Counted from the first letter of the stretch, positions 9,606 through 18,046 are shown. The stretch is DNA of 64,000 nucleotides from Clostridium beijerinckii (GCF_018223745.1 NZ_CP073653.1:5382001-5446000), one strand, 5' to 3'. Notes: a model not told the origin generated them from the letters alone. Numbers and translations: made by a program.

Positions 9606-10871
9606 TTAGTTAATCCAAGCTCCATCTGATCCCAGCTTATATTTACCAATCATTGTATTATAAGCCATAGATCCATCGCTATTTAAATAGTAATACTTTC
9701 CACTACCTAAATCTCTAACCCATCCAGTTTGCATTGCACCTTCTGAGTCTAGGTAGTACCATTTTCCACCTGCTTGTTGCCATCCTGTTTTTCTTGCTCC
9801 ATCAGAACCTAGATAGTACCACTTTCCACTATAATTTAACCACCCAGTAGCCATATTTCCATCAGCTTGTACAAAATAATTTTGAACCCATGTATTTTTC
9901 ACTGTATTTCCTGTTGCATCTTTATATTGCCAGTTTCCGCCAACTTGTACCCATTTATTTGTAACAGTTGCTACAACATCAGTTGCACTGCTTGGTGAAC
10001 CTGAAGCTGTATTTGTTGTACTTCCTGTAGTTGATGATGTGCCGCCTCTATTTATGATTAATGTATATACTCTTTCATCATCACCATCTTCAAGTTCAAT
10101 TTTGATTTTATTTTCACCTTTTTTCAAATCTACATCTGATTTGTACTTATCATCATCATCTACACTATCGCCATCTATTGTAACGTCATAATCTTCATCT
10201 TCTGGAGTCGCTTTAATTGTTACTTCATCTGTATCACTACTTACATTATAAGTATATTCAACTTTTGATTTAGATAAACTTATACTTTGACCATCTACAC
10301 TAAGTCTATCTAGGTAGATATCATCGTAATCATCTGAACTGTCACTTGAATCCTCATCATCTGAATCCGAAGAATCAGCTGTACATTTAACCTTTATTGT
10401 ATATTCACTTGAATAATCGTCATCTTCATATCTTACATCATCATCTGGTTCTTCATCATACACTCTTACAGTAAGAGTAGTAGTTGAATCTTTATCTAAA
10501 CTTATATCACTACTTATTTTTTTACCTTTAGTAGAATCTGAAGTTCCCTTAAAAACTCTAACATACTTTGAACTTGGTCCATCTATATCTATATTTATAG
10601 TATCTGATGAAGTCTTAGCAAAATACTTCTCACCAGCCTCCACATCATCTGCATCAACTTTATCATCACTATCATAGCTACTGCTTTCGTAAAGCTTTAT
10701 TTTACTTCCACTTTCAGTAAGCAATTGTAAGCTTTCAAGTTCAGTCTCATCATTATCAGATGATGCATAAGCTTTTGTAGTTAAAAAATTTATGTTTGTT
10801 GCAGGTGCTACTGCCGAGATAGTTCCTATTGCTAATGCAATTGCAACTATTTTTTTCAAATTTTTATTCAT
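9606..10871 (-). CDS. Cadherin-like / wall-repeat surface protein, paralogue 4
   Basis: 421-residue paralogue: signal peptide (cleavage near AYASS), the shared acidic N-terminal domain, a Ser/Asp stretch (DSSDSDDEDSSDSSDD), one cadherin-like domain (about 182-275, ending YTLIINRG), a Thr/Ser/Gly linker, and wall repeats (about 304-421). Asp-rich loops suggest calcium or cation binding, but no canonical EF-hand was seen. The start is supported by GGAGGGAG upstream. A strong leader hairpin (10891-10948) lies directly before that site, and a strong terminator closes the gene, so it is monocistronic. Confidence 0.8.
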   Translation of the reverse strand: MNKNLKKIVAIALAIGTISAVAPATNINFLTTKAYASSDNDETELESLQLLTESGSKIKLYESSSYDSDDKVDADDVEAGEKYFAKTSSDTINIDIDGPSSKYVRVFKGTSDSTKGKKISSDISLDKDSTTTLTVRVYDEEPDDDVRYEDDDYSSEYTIKVKCTADSSDSDDEDSSDSSDDYDDIYLDRLSVDGQSISLSKSKVEYTYNVSSDTDEVTIKATPEDEDYDVTIDGDSVDDDDKYKSDVDLKKGENKIKIELEDGDDERVYTLIINRGGTSSTTGSTTNTASGSPSSATDVVATVTNKWVQVGGNWQYKDATGNTVKNTWVQNYFVQADGNMATGWLNYSGKWYYLGSDGARKTGWQQAGGKWYYLDSEGAMQTGWVRDLGSGKYYYLNSDGSMAYNTMIGKYKLGSDGAWIN

Positions 10872-10890
10872 AATGTTCTCCCTCCACTTT

Positions 10891-10948
10891 AAGCACGCGA
10901 AATAAATAATAGGTATGCATACTTGTCTATTATTTTTCGATTGTGCTT
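10891..10948 (-). promoter_or_regulatory. Strong leader hairpin before paralogue 4
   Basis: AAGCAC and CGAAAAATAATAG pair with CTATTATTTATTTCG and GTGCTT on the minus strand, closing on a loop containing GTATGCATAC. The hairpin ends a few bases before the GGAGGG site and is not followed by a T-run, so it is not a terminator of the upstream gene. An mRNA-stabilising or translational role is inferred. Confidence 0.5.
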
Positions 10949-11035
10949 TAATTACATATTATGATTATTTTACCACTTAATTCACTATTGTGCACTTGAC
11001 ACACACAAGTTTACAATTTATTTACAGAAGTATTA

Positions 11036-12337
11036 TTATTCTAATTCTCCATCCGTGCCTAATTTATATGCACCTATTGCAGAATCTTTTATCATTTTAC
11101 CTGTAGAATCTAAGTAATACCATTTCCCATTTGAATCTTCAATCCATCCTGTCTCCATAGCTCCACTACCATCAAGGTAGTACCAGTTTCCAGTTGAATC
11201 TTCTAACCAGCCCATTTGCATGGCTCCACTTTTATTTAGATAATACCAATTTTTATTTGTATTTACCCATCCTGTCTGCATTTCACCATTTTCGTTGAAA
11301 TAATACCAGTTGTTATTATCACTAAACCATCCTGTAGTTCTAAATCCATCTTGTCCTAAATAATAATTCTTTCCGGTATCCTTATCAAACCACCACTTAT
11401 TTTTTAAAACTGAGCCTGTACCATCTACATATCTCCATTTTCCATCTACTCTTTGCCATGCATTAAGGCTGCCTTCTTGAGTTTGAATTGCAAAGTTTTG
11501 GCCGTTTGAAGAATCAGTTTTATTTGCTGATTTACCCCTATATACATTCAAAGTATAAGTTGTATCTTCATCCTCATGCTCAACATATATTGTTATAGTA
11601 TTATTTCCTTTATCTAAATTAACTGTCTTTTCGAAATTGTCATCTTCATATACTGAGTTTCCGTTAATTTCTATATAATCATCATCATCGTCAGGGTTAG
11701 CTCTAACAGTTAATTTGTCAACATCTTCACCAACATTCACATCATAAGAAGTTTTATTTTTGGAAAAATCAACACTTCCATCACTTAAGTAAATTCCATC
11801 TAAATAAGCATATTCTCTATCTTCTTCTGCTTCTGATGTACTACTTTCTTTTCTTGCATGAATAATATAAGTCTTTTCACAATCACTTACATCTCCGTCA
11901 TTATAAGCTTCCTTATATGCTTCTTCACTCTTATATGTTCTTAGATAGATATCTTTATATCCTGAACCGATATTAACATCTTGTCCAACATCTTCACCTT
12001 TTTCTGATCTGCTTGATGAAGTGAACATCTTAACTACATATCCGCTTCCTTTTACTTCTGCAGCTACATTAAAGTCACTCACACCTTTAAGCTGCACATA
12101 ATAGTCAGTATCGCTTGACAAATCTACTTCATCTCCAGAATAACTATCAAGCAATTTAATTTTACTTCCGCTACCCCAAGTCAAATCTAACGATTTTAAT
12201 TCTCCATTACTAGCATCATTATATGTTGATGCATAAGCTTCAACGCTTCCTAATAGAAAATTGTTACTTGGTGCAAATCCTGAAACAGCTGCAACAACAA
12301 GAGTTGCTGCAATTATATATTTAATTTTTTTATGCAT
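11036..12337 (-). CDS. Cadherin-like / wall-repeat surface protein, paralogue 5
   Basis: 433-residue exported paralogue: signal peptide (MHKKIKYIIAATLV..., cleavage near AYAS), a diverged acidic domain (LDLTWGSGSKIKL; YVVKMFTSSS replaces VRVF.GTS), one cadherin-like domain (about 174-266, ending YTLNVYRG), and a longer wall-repeat block of about six units (290-433). It ends GTDGELE rather than DGAWIK, so the final aromatic is lost. AGGAGGAAG upstream of the ATG fixes the start. No clear terminator was seen after the stop. Its N-terminal domain resembles that of the gene at 13538-15265 more than the other four, suggesting two sub-lineages. Confidence 0.8.
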   Translation of the reverse strand: MHKKIKYIIAATLVVAAVSGFAPSNNFLLGSVEAYASTYNDASNGELKSLDLTWGSGSKIKLLDSYSGDEVDLSSDTDYYVQLKGVSDFNVAAEVKGSGYVVKMFTSSSRSEKGEDVGQDVNIGSGYKDIYLRTYKSEEAYKEAYNDGDVSDCEKTYIIHARKESSTSEAEEDREYAYLDGIYLSDGSVDFSKNKTSYDVNVGEDVDKLTVRANPDDDDDYIEINGNSVYEDDNFEKTVNLDKGNNTITIYVEHEDEDTTYTLNVYRGKSANKTDSSNGQNFAIQTQEGSLNAWQRVDGKWRYVDGTGSVLKNKWWFDKDTGKNYYLGQDGFRTTGWFSDNNNWYYFNENGEMQTGWVNTNKNWYYLNKSGAMQMGWLEDSTGNWYYLDGSGAMETGWIEDSNGKWYYLDSTGKMIKDSAIGAYKLGTDGELE

Positions 12338-12541
12338 AAACTTCCTCCTTATTGTTATTTATAAAATTAATCTATTTACTTTTACATAACTTACTTATTA
12401 TATAAATAAACATTATATAGTTATAATAACATAACTTAATTTAATTATAAATATAGAACTATAATCCTATACTATTCCAAGTATACTACATAGTTCTAAA
12501 AATTCTATTATATAAATATTAATTTTTTATAAATAATTAAC
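12338..12541. other. Upstream region of paralogue 5
   Basis: About 200 bp of AT-rich DNA before the dispersed repeat. It should hold the promoter of the minus-strand gene, but no convincing promoter boxes could be fixed by eye. Confidence 0.3.
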
Positions 12542-12643
12542 TTATATATGTTACAATTCACAATGCACATTTCAAAATTTCTAATAAAATTCTTGCAACA
12601 TTTTCAGACTTATGATGAAGAATTGTTTTTTAATGTATATATC
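12542..12643 (+). repeat. Dispersed ~100-bp repeat (copy 1 of 3)
   Basis: Shares with 47580-47686 (inverted) and 63501-63600 the order TATATATGTT.., AATTCACAATGCAC, ATTCTTG..ATTTT.AGA, TTATGATGAAG and a final AT-rich TATATA. The short ends are roughly inverted to each other. It has no coding capacity. It looks like a miniature element or a dispersed intergenic repeat. Confidence 0.65.
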
Positions 12644-12772
12644 ATATCATCAAAAGATATAAAATGATTTTTATCCCATAATATATGTAGCTATTTCGCA
12701 TGAACAATCTATAATCGAATAATCTATAATATTGTTGGTTTAAACTTTAATTTAGCAATCATTTGATTAATT

Positions 12773-12814
12773 AAAACAAGAACTCACTTATAAGAATAAA
12801 GCGAGTTCTTGTTT
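12773..12814 (-). terminator. Terminator-like hairpin between paralogues 5 and 6
   Basis: ACAAGAACTCACTT and AAGCGAGTTCTTGT form a 14-bp stem with one mismatch, with A/T tracts on both sides. It may be the original terminator of the gene now ending at 13538, displaced by insertion of the palindromic elements between 12824 and 13480. Confidence 0.6.
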
Positions 12815-12823
12815 AGTTACTAG

Positions 12824-13097
12824 TATAGATAAATATCTTTAAAACTAGATTTATGTGATAACTTACCGAAATCATAAATATTTTGATTCCGAAAAGCTAT
12901 GAAAATATCGTTGAAGATCTAAGCAGCAGGTTGCACACACTTTAGCATGCTCCAACTTTCCTATTGAAGCTCAACTCATTACATTCGCTGAGGAAGTTCG
13001 AGAACCCAAAATAAAATGGAACAACCTGCAACTAAGAACCTTTAACAGCTCATTTTCAAATGTTTTCTCCATAGTATGACCCTTGTGATTACAAATA
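12824..13097 (+). repeat. Long palindromic element, type 2 (copy at 12.8-13.1 kb)
   Basis: Starts TATAGATAA, then TTACCGAAAT, GCTATGAAAATATCGTTGAAG, GCAGGTTGCA, a central turn, CAACCTGCAACTAAGAACC and AGCTCATTTTCAAATG. The order matches the element at 41248-41528 and, inverted, that at 4940-5135. The two halves are inverted copies of each other, so it can fold into one long hairpin. Confidence 0.75.
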
Positions 13098-13200
13098 TAG
13101 ATAAACAGAGGCGTATATTAACTTATACACTTAATTAAGCTATTGAATTTGCTAAGTTTAGATAATTGTATAAGTCTACTTTCGAGCGTGGGTATCTATA
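13098..13200. repeat. Short element with the same TATAGATAA ends
   Basis: Bounded by TATAGATAAAC at its left and GGGTATCTATA at its right, about 103 bp, lying between a type 2 and a type 1 palindromic element. It is probably a deleted relative; no function seen. Confidence 0.5.
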
Positions 13201-13480
13201 TCCAATTATAAGCTAGACTTATACTATGAAATATATCCCAACTAGAAATAAGAATTATGCTTTTGTGAAATGTTTCATTAGGAATTTGATGGTTTTGATT
13301 CTTAGATTAAAAGTTGTTCCAAGTATGCTAGTTCAAAGCTCGCCTTTGAGGCTAGCATCTTGGATGCAACTTGTGATCTTAGAATCATCCATCATAATTT
13401 CCTTAGAAACTGAAACAACAGCATAATCCTTATTTCGGCGAACTATGTCATAAATTCAAGTCTCACTTGTCTCATCTATA
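13193..13480 (-). repeat. Long palindromic element, type 1 (degenerate copy at 13.2-13.5 kb)
   Basis: Reverse complement of the 41527-41818 element with many substitutions: TATCTATATCCAATTATAAGC at the left, ATACTATGAAATATATCCCAACTAGAAAT, then the central turn with GTTCAAAGCTCGCCTTTGAGGC, and CCGAAAT near the right end. The two halves are inverted copies, giving a hairpin of nearly 300 bp. Confidence 0.75.
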
Positions 13481-13537
13481 ATTTAATCTAATAAAATAAA
13501 TTAAACGTACAATTAAATTAATGTTCATAATATTTTC

Positions 13538-15265
13538 CTAAAGTATTAAAGCTCCACTATTATTGAATTTATACTCTTTTCCATTAATAGTTCTTGTTCC
13601 AGTTGCCATGCTACCATCTTCAGTTAAATAGTATTTTGAATTATAGTCAATTAACCATCCTTTTTGCATTGTTCCATCTGCATTAAAGAAGTACCACTTT
13701 CCACTATCTGATAACCAGCCTGTCCTCATTGATCCATCTTGATTTAAATAATACCAATTATCAACTTTTTTAGTATCATTATCTCCTGAATTAGTTGATG
13801 CATCAGTGTTCTTTTTTTGATCATCTACTGTTTCTTTATGCCAGCCTGTAAGCATTGCTCCGTCAGATCCCAATAAATACCACTTTTCATTATCTTTTTG
13901 CCAACCTGTAAGCATTGCTCCCTTACTATCTAGCAAGTACCATTTTTCATTATCTTTATGCCAGCCTGTAACTCTTAGACCATCTTTATCTAAGTAACAG
14001 TATACTTTTTGATCTTTATCATAAAGCCATGAACTTTTTAATACTTTTCCATTTTCATCATAATACTTCCAACCATCATCGGTTTGAACCCATTGAGATT
14101 TTTTATCAGATGTATCCCCAGTATTATTGTCCTTGCTATCATCTGCTTCCTTACCTCTATTTATAGTCAAAGTATAAGTTCTCTTTTTATCATTTAACTC
14201 ATCTTCAACATTTACCTTTATGACATTTTTCCCTTTATCCAATGATACTTTTTTTTCATAGTCATCACTTGATCTTACTTCATCTCCATCAATTGTAACT
14301 GAATAATCGCTATCTTCTGGCTCTGCACCTATAGTTATTTTACTTACAGACTCATCTAAATCAACGTTGTATGAATTATCATCTTTAGAAAAGTCAATAT
14401 CGCCTTCACTTAAAGTTATATGATCTAAGTATATATCATCTTCGTTATCAGAATCGTCTCCTCTAGTAACATTTAATGTATATGTTCTTTGATTATCCTT
14501 ACTATCTGTAACTTTTATTTTAATCTCATTTTTACCTTTATCTAAAGATACAGTTTTTTTATAATTATCGCTAGAATCTACTAAAGATCCATCTACTCTG
14601 ACTCTGTCGCTATTACTCTCAGGAATTGCTTTAATCCACATGCTCTCAACATTTTCATCAACCTTTATATCATAGCTTGTTTTTCCCTTTATGAAATCTA
14701 TATCTCCTTTGCTTAAGTCAATATTATCTAAATATATCGAATCTTGAGAATCATCCTCATAAGAACTTTCTTTAGTCTTTCTTACATTTAGCGTATATTC
14801 TTCTTTACAATTTGATACATTATTCTTTACTTTATTAAATTCTGATTTAGACTTATAAGTTCTTATATATAAAGTTGTATCACCTTTTCCAAGTAAGATT
14901 TCGTCCCCAGGATCATAAGCTGTAGCATTTTCTGCATCAGATGTAAAAATCTTAACTACATAGTCATCACCTTCAGCGTCAGCCGTTATCTTAATTCCAT
15001 CACTATCATCAGTAAGCTTTGTATAGTATTCTGTTTCATCGCTTAATTTTACTGTATCTCCATTATACCCATCACGCAAATCAAGAGTTTCTCCATCTAA
15101 AGATTTTATCTTTAGAGTTTTTAATTGTTCATCGTCTGGAGAATATGAAGACGCATAAACAGGTTTTGCTCCTACAAAATATGTATTTAATGTCGTAGGT
15201 GAAATTGTTGAAATTGTATTGACAGCAACTGTGATCGCAATTATTCTTTTTATATTTTTATTCAT
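13538..15265 (-). CDS. Cadherin-like / wall-repeat surface protein, paralogue 6 (two cadherin-like domains)
   Basis: 575-residue exported protein, the largest of the array. The start MNKNIKRIIAI at 15265 is preferred over an in-frame codon five residues upstream, because the GAGGAGG site overlaps that earlier codon. It has a signal peptide (cleavage near VYAS), an acidic domain (LKTLKIKSLDGETLDL; VVKIFTSDA), two cadherin-like domains (about 173-267 and 275-370), then at least seven wall repeats (388-575). The repeat block is interrupted near residue 485 by a polar insert (KKNTDASTNSGDNDTKK). It is monocistronic. It is divergent from the four small genes at 15499-16786, so the 230-bp gap holds promoters for both. 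Confidence 0.8.
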   Translation of the reverse strand: MNKNIKRIIAITVAVNTISTISPTTLNTYFVGAKPVYASSYSPDDEQLKTLKIKSLDGETLDLRDGYNGDTVKLSDETEYYTKLTDDSDGIKITADAEGDDYVVKIFTSDAENATAYDPGDEILLGKGDTTLYIRTYKSKSEFNKVKNNVSNCKEEYTLNVRKTKESSYEDDSQDSIYLDNIDLSKGDIDFIKGKTSYDIKVDENVESMWIKAIPESNSDRVRVDGSLVDSSDNYKKTVSLDKGKNEIKIKVTDSKDNQRTYTLNVTRGDDSDNEDDIYLDHITLSEGDIDFSKDDNSYNVDLDESVSKITIGAEPEDSDYSVTIDGDEVRSSDDYEKKVSLDKGKNVIKVNVEDELNDKKRTYTLTINRGKEADDSKDNNTGDTSDKKSQWVQTDDGWKYYDENGKVLKSSWLYDKDQKVYCYLDKDGLRVTGWHKDNEKWYLLDSKGAMLTGWQKDNEKWYLLGSDGAMLTGWHKETVDDQKKNTDASTNSGDNDTKKVDNWYYLNQDGSMRTGWLSDSGKWYFFNADGTMQKGWLIDYNSKYYLTEDGSMATGTRTINGKEYKFNNSGALIL

Positions 15266-15498
15266 AAAATTCCTCCTCATCCATTATAAAGTGAATTTTT
15301 TAAAAATAACAAAAAAAAATCACTTAACATAATTTTACCATGTTTTTTATATAAAATCTAAATATTTCTAGCATTAATACGACTCTTTTTTCAGATAATA
15401 AGATATAACTAAGTTTTATTTACTTTAGTTATCTCAAAATTTTAGACATTATGTACTATAAATAAATTCCAAAAATTAATATGTGAGGAGTGATTACA

Positions 15499-15756
15499 AT
15501 GAGCAAAGAAAGAACACCATATAATCCTACTCCAGGAGATTATGATGTTGAGAAGTTATCTGGTACAAGGCCTGAATCTTCTAATAGGCAAGGAGGACGA
15601 GATAACATTGCACCAACTAGAAGTTTAAATCCCCTTTCGACTGACGGCCCTAATAAAAATATAACGAGTTCAACATCTTCTAAACCGCATCCAGTAACAG
15701 GACCTGTTGCTATGAATGATGAAGATGCTTTTGAATATAAAAATCATAATATTTGA
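15499..15756 (+). CDS. Small acidic protein of unknown function, type A copy 1
   Basis: 85 residues, hydrophilic, no signal peptide, no membrane segment, no cysteine, probably disordered. It begins MSKERTPYNPTPGDYDVEKL. The start is the ATG at 15499: it is preceded by GAGGAGTGATT, the same leader (AGGAGTGATT) as the three following genes, whereas the GTG at 15490 overlaps that site. The PGDYD stretch matches INPGDDYPMEE of the gene at 16224, making these two a pair. It is first of a probable four-gene unit, 20 bp before the next gene. The function is not recognised; a spore- or stress-associated small protein is possible but unsupported. Confidence 0.7.
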   Translation: MSKERTPYNPTPGDYDVEKLSGTRPESSNRQGGRDNIAPTRSLNPLSTDGPNKNITSSTSSKPHPVTGPVAMNDEDAFEYKNHNI

Positions 15757-15776
15757 GAAGTTAGGAGTGATTATTA

Positions 15777-15998
15777 ATGAGTAAAGAAAAAATATCATCT
15801 AATGAAAATGAAAAATATTATTCTGGAGAAGAATTAACTGATTCACATCCATCAGACCCAAATGATTCTGAACTAAAAAAAATAAAAAGTATGTATCTTC
15901 CGGATTCAAAAGCCGACCATGCTCCAAGTGAAAAAAGTATTGAAAATGCTAATGGATTGGAACATCCTGAACCAGTCAAACCAAAATCACTAATATAA
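15777..15998 (+). CDS. Small acidic protein of unknown function, type B copy 1
   Basis: 73 residues, highly charged, beginning MSKEKISSNENEKYY and ending PKSLI. It contains YLPDSKADHAPSEKSIENA, which lines up with YLPKMRTNYHPSRDDVESA of the gene at 16520 (shared YLP, PS, E.A.G and P), so the two are paralogues. AGGAGTGATT lies before the ATG. It follows the type A gene by 20 bp and is followed by a palindromic element (16023-16151) that separates the two A-B pairs. No domain is recognised. Confidence 0.7.
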   Translation: MSKEKISSNENEKYYSGEELTDSHPSDPNDSELKKIKSMYLPDSKADHAPSEKSIENANGLEHPEPVKPKSLI

Positions 15999-16022
15999 AT
16001 AGCATGAATATAACTTTATCTA

Positions 16023-16151
16023 TATAGATAACCCAACTAAGACCTGAACTTATGCATATAACTCGCCGAAATGAATAATATACTTTTGTTCCAGTTTCTA
16101 GTTGGGATATATTTCATAGTATAAATCCAGCTTATAATTGGCTTATCTATA
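16023..16151 (+). repeat. Palindromic element, type 1, internally deleted (129 bp)
   Basis: TATAGATAACCCAACTAAGACC at the left and CCAGCTTATAATTGGCTTATCTATA at the right are the same ends as the 41527-41818 element. The stretch GCCGAAATGAATAATATACTTTTGTTCCAGTTTCTA is present, but the central hairpin of about 160 bp is missing. It lies between the duplicated gene pairs. Confidence 0.8.
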
Positions 16152-16223
16152 ACAAGTCAAAATCTGTTCTATATATATATTTATATTGTAAATAATATTG
16201 AGCAAAAGATAGGAGTGATTTTT

Positions 16224-16475
16224 ATGAGTCAATCAAAAATTCCATTTAGTATAAACCCTGGCGATGATTATCCAATGGAAGAGTATAGTAAGGAAAGTTC
16301 ACCAAAGTCAAAGGCTTCTGATTCTAAAAATGTACGAAAGACTGCTGATTCAGGTGAAAGAAATGCTAAAAGTTTAAATAATGCAAATATATCTAGAACT
16401 AATCTAGATACAGAGCTTATTGATCTAAATGCTGACGGCGACTCTGATGAATCTAAATATAGTGATTTAATATGA
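16224..16475 (+). CDS. Small acidic protein of unknown function, type A copy 2
   Basis: 83 residues starting MSQSKIPFSINPGDDYPMEE. The GTG at 16215 is too close to the GATAGGAGTGATT site, so the ATG at 16224 is taken. It is rich in Ser, Lys and Asp, with no hydrophobic segment. The INPGDDYP motif is shared with the type A gene at 15499. It ends in an acidic tail (LNADGDSDESKYSDLI). The next gene follows after 44 bp with the same leader sequence. Function unknown; reality is supported by conserved leader, codon use and the paralogue. Confidence 0.65.
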   Translation: MSQSKIPFSINPGDDYPMEEYSKESSPKSKASDSKNVRKTADSGERNAKSLNNANISRTNLDTELIDLNADGDSDESKYSDLI

Positions 16476-16519
16476 AGAGCTTAATAAAAATAATTTAATA
16501 AAATTAGGAGTGATTTTAT

Positions 16520-16786
16520 ATGAGTAAAGAAAAGAAAGTATCTCATACTTCTGATGTGAGAGATGGTAGTAAAAAAGACTTTACTAATTCCTACTTGCCA
16601 AAAATGAGAACTAATTATCATCCAAGCAGAGATGATGTTGAAAGTGCAACTGGCGTGGATTTTCCTGTAAATATGCCTAATCCAGCAGTTGACCCTATTG
16701 TTGTAAATAATATAGCTAGTCAAGAATTTGATTACACACAAGATATGCTTTCTTCCGATAATTATGAAATAGATGGAGATGATTAG
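16520..16786 (+). CDS. Small acidic protein of unknown function, type B copy 2
   Basis: 88 residues starting MSKEKKVSHTSDVRDGSKKD and ending in an acidic tail (SSDNYEIDGDD). It carries the type B core YLP......HPS...VESA.GVDFPVNMPNP shared with the gene at 15777, plus an extra C-terminal 25 residues. TTAGGAGTGATT precedes the ATG. It is the last gene of the small-protein cluster; a hairpin region follows at 16874-16952. No signal peptide, no Cys/His metal motif and no recognised family. Confidence 0.7.
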   Translation: MSKEKKVSHTSDVRDGSKKDFTNSYLPKMRTNYHPSRDDVESATGVDFPVNMPNPAVDPIVVNNIASQEFDYTQDMLSSDNYEIDGDD

Positions 16787-16873
16787 TTATATAAGGACTG
16801 CAAAAAATTTAATATATTTTTGAATAAATTTCCCGCTGTTGGTAAGAATAATATTCGTACCCCATAATACTCA

Positions 16874-16952
16874 GGCACTAAAGTTTATCATTTTAATTTA
16901 GTGCTTATTTCCAAAAAGTCCACCATAAATTAAATTTTTATGGTGGACTTTC
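16874..16952. terminator. Two consecutive hairpins ending convergent genes
   Basis: GCACTAAA...TTTAGTGC (16874-16903) is followed by AAAGTCCACCATAAA / TTTATGGTGGACTTT (16914-16952), a strong stem with A/T tracts. The second serves the minus-strand gene at 16969 and probably also the small-protein unit from the other side. Confidence 0.8.
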
Positions 16953-16968
16953 ATATTTTTAACCTATT

Positions 16969-17829
16969 TTAAATTGTCAAAAAGCCCTTACCTCTAACCT
17001 CAGATATATCAATAATTGTTATAAAAGCTCCTGGATCTATCTGATGCACAATACTTTTTAGTTCAACCATTTGGTGTGAGCTTACAATACAGTAAAGCAT
17101 TTTCTTTTTATCATGAGTATACTCACCTTCCGCGAACAAAGATGTAACTCCACGGTTAAGATCTTTTATTACATAATCAATAATTTCTTTTTCTTTTCTT
17201 GTTAGAATCAGAAGAAGTTTTTTACTGCTAAATCCTTTTAATACTCTGTCAAGAACTGTACTTTGAATAAACAAAGAAATAAGAGTATACAATGCTTGTG
17301 GAATACCAAATATTAATGCTCCTATAATAACTATTATTAAGTTTAGAGAAAATCCTAAACTTCCTATATTAAAATTCGAATATTTTTTTCTAATAAGCAT
17401 GGTTATAATATCTGTTCCTCCTGTGGAACCATGTCTTAAAAATACCATTCCGTAACCAATACCACATAAAACCCCACCATATATACAAAAGATAAGTAAA
17501 TCACCATTCATATCAATTAGGCGCGAAAGTGGTTTTGTTATAAGCAGAGAAGCTGAAAGACTAAGCATCCCTATTGTTGTATAAATCGTAAATGATCTAT
17601 CGAGTTTTTTATAACTCAATACAAGTAACGGTAAATTAATTATTAAGATTACTACTCCAGATGGAACTTTAAGAGTGTACTCTAAAATCAGTGCAATACC
17701 AGTGGCACCACCACTTAAAAGTTTTGCATGTACTAAAAATAGATTCACGCCTAAGGATGCAATCATGCAGCCTAAAAATATGAAAAACACATCAACTATA
17801 TTATGCTTCAACTTATAATATAAACTCAT
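16969..17829 (-). CDS. YitT-family membrane protein (DUF161 + DUF2179)
   Basis: 286-residue integral membrane protein with five or six hydrophobic helices (residues about 10-200), including conserved GGATGIALILEY and RHGSTGGTDIITMLI segments. A soluble C-terminal DUF2179 domain (about 215-286) contains RGVTSLFAEGEYTHDKKKMLYCIV and ends DISEVRGKGF. This is the usual length and layout of the YitT/YqfU family, whose substrate is not established. AAGGAG upstream fixes the start. It is monocistronic, with a terminator at 16914-16952. Confidence 0.88.
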   Translation of the reverse strand: MSLYYKLKHNIVDVFFIFLGCMIASLGVNLFLVHAKLLSGGATGIALILEYTLKVPSGVVILIINLPLLVLSYKKLDRSFTIYTTIGMLSLSASLLITKPLSRLIDMNGDLLIFCIYGGVLCGIGYGMVFLRHGSTGGTDIITMLIRKKYSNFNIGSLGFSLNLIIVIIGALIFGIPQALYTLISLFIQSTVLDRVLKGFSSKKLLLILTRKEKEIIDYVIKDLNRGVTSLFAEGEYTHDKKKMLYCIVSSHQMVELKSIVHQIDPGAFITIIDISEVRGKGFLTI

Positions 17830-18046
17830 TTGTATACTCCTTGCAAAATGGTTATTTGGGTTTCATTTCATTTTTCAGATATTATTCTATATTCAATCTT
17901 TAGTATTTTCAACAGATTTTTTACAGTTTCTACAAAAAGTTTTTACTATTTATCAAGTAATTATTAATAATTTATGTGATATAGCAAATAAATATCAATA
18001 TTACTACCAGAATAGTAACATGATATCTATTTACATTGAGAATTTA

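Noticed and set aside
10891-10948. Terminator of the 11036-12337 gene
   Set aside because: The hairpin has no T-run on the minus strand and sits against the ribosome binding site of the next gene.
13226-13426. 66-codon plus-strand frame
   Set aside because: It lies wholly inside a degenerate palindromic element and has no ribosome binding site.
16481-16741. Minus-strand frame of 86 codons
   Set aside because: Antisense to the small type B gene, which has a good ribosome binding site and a paralogue.
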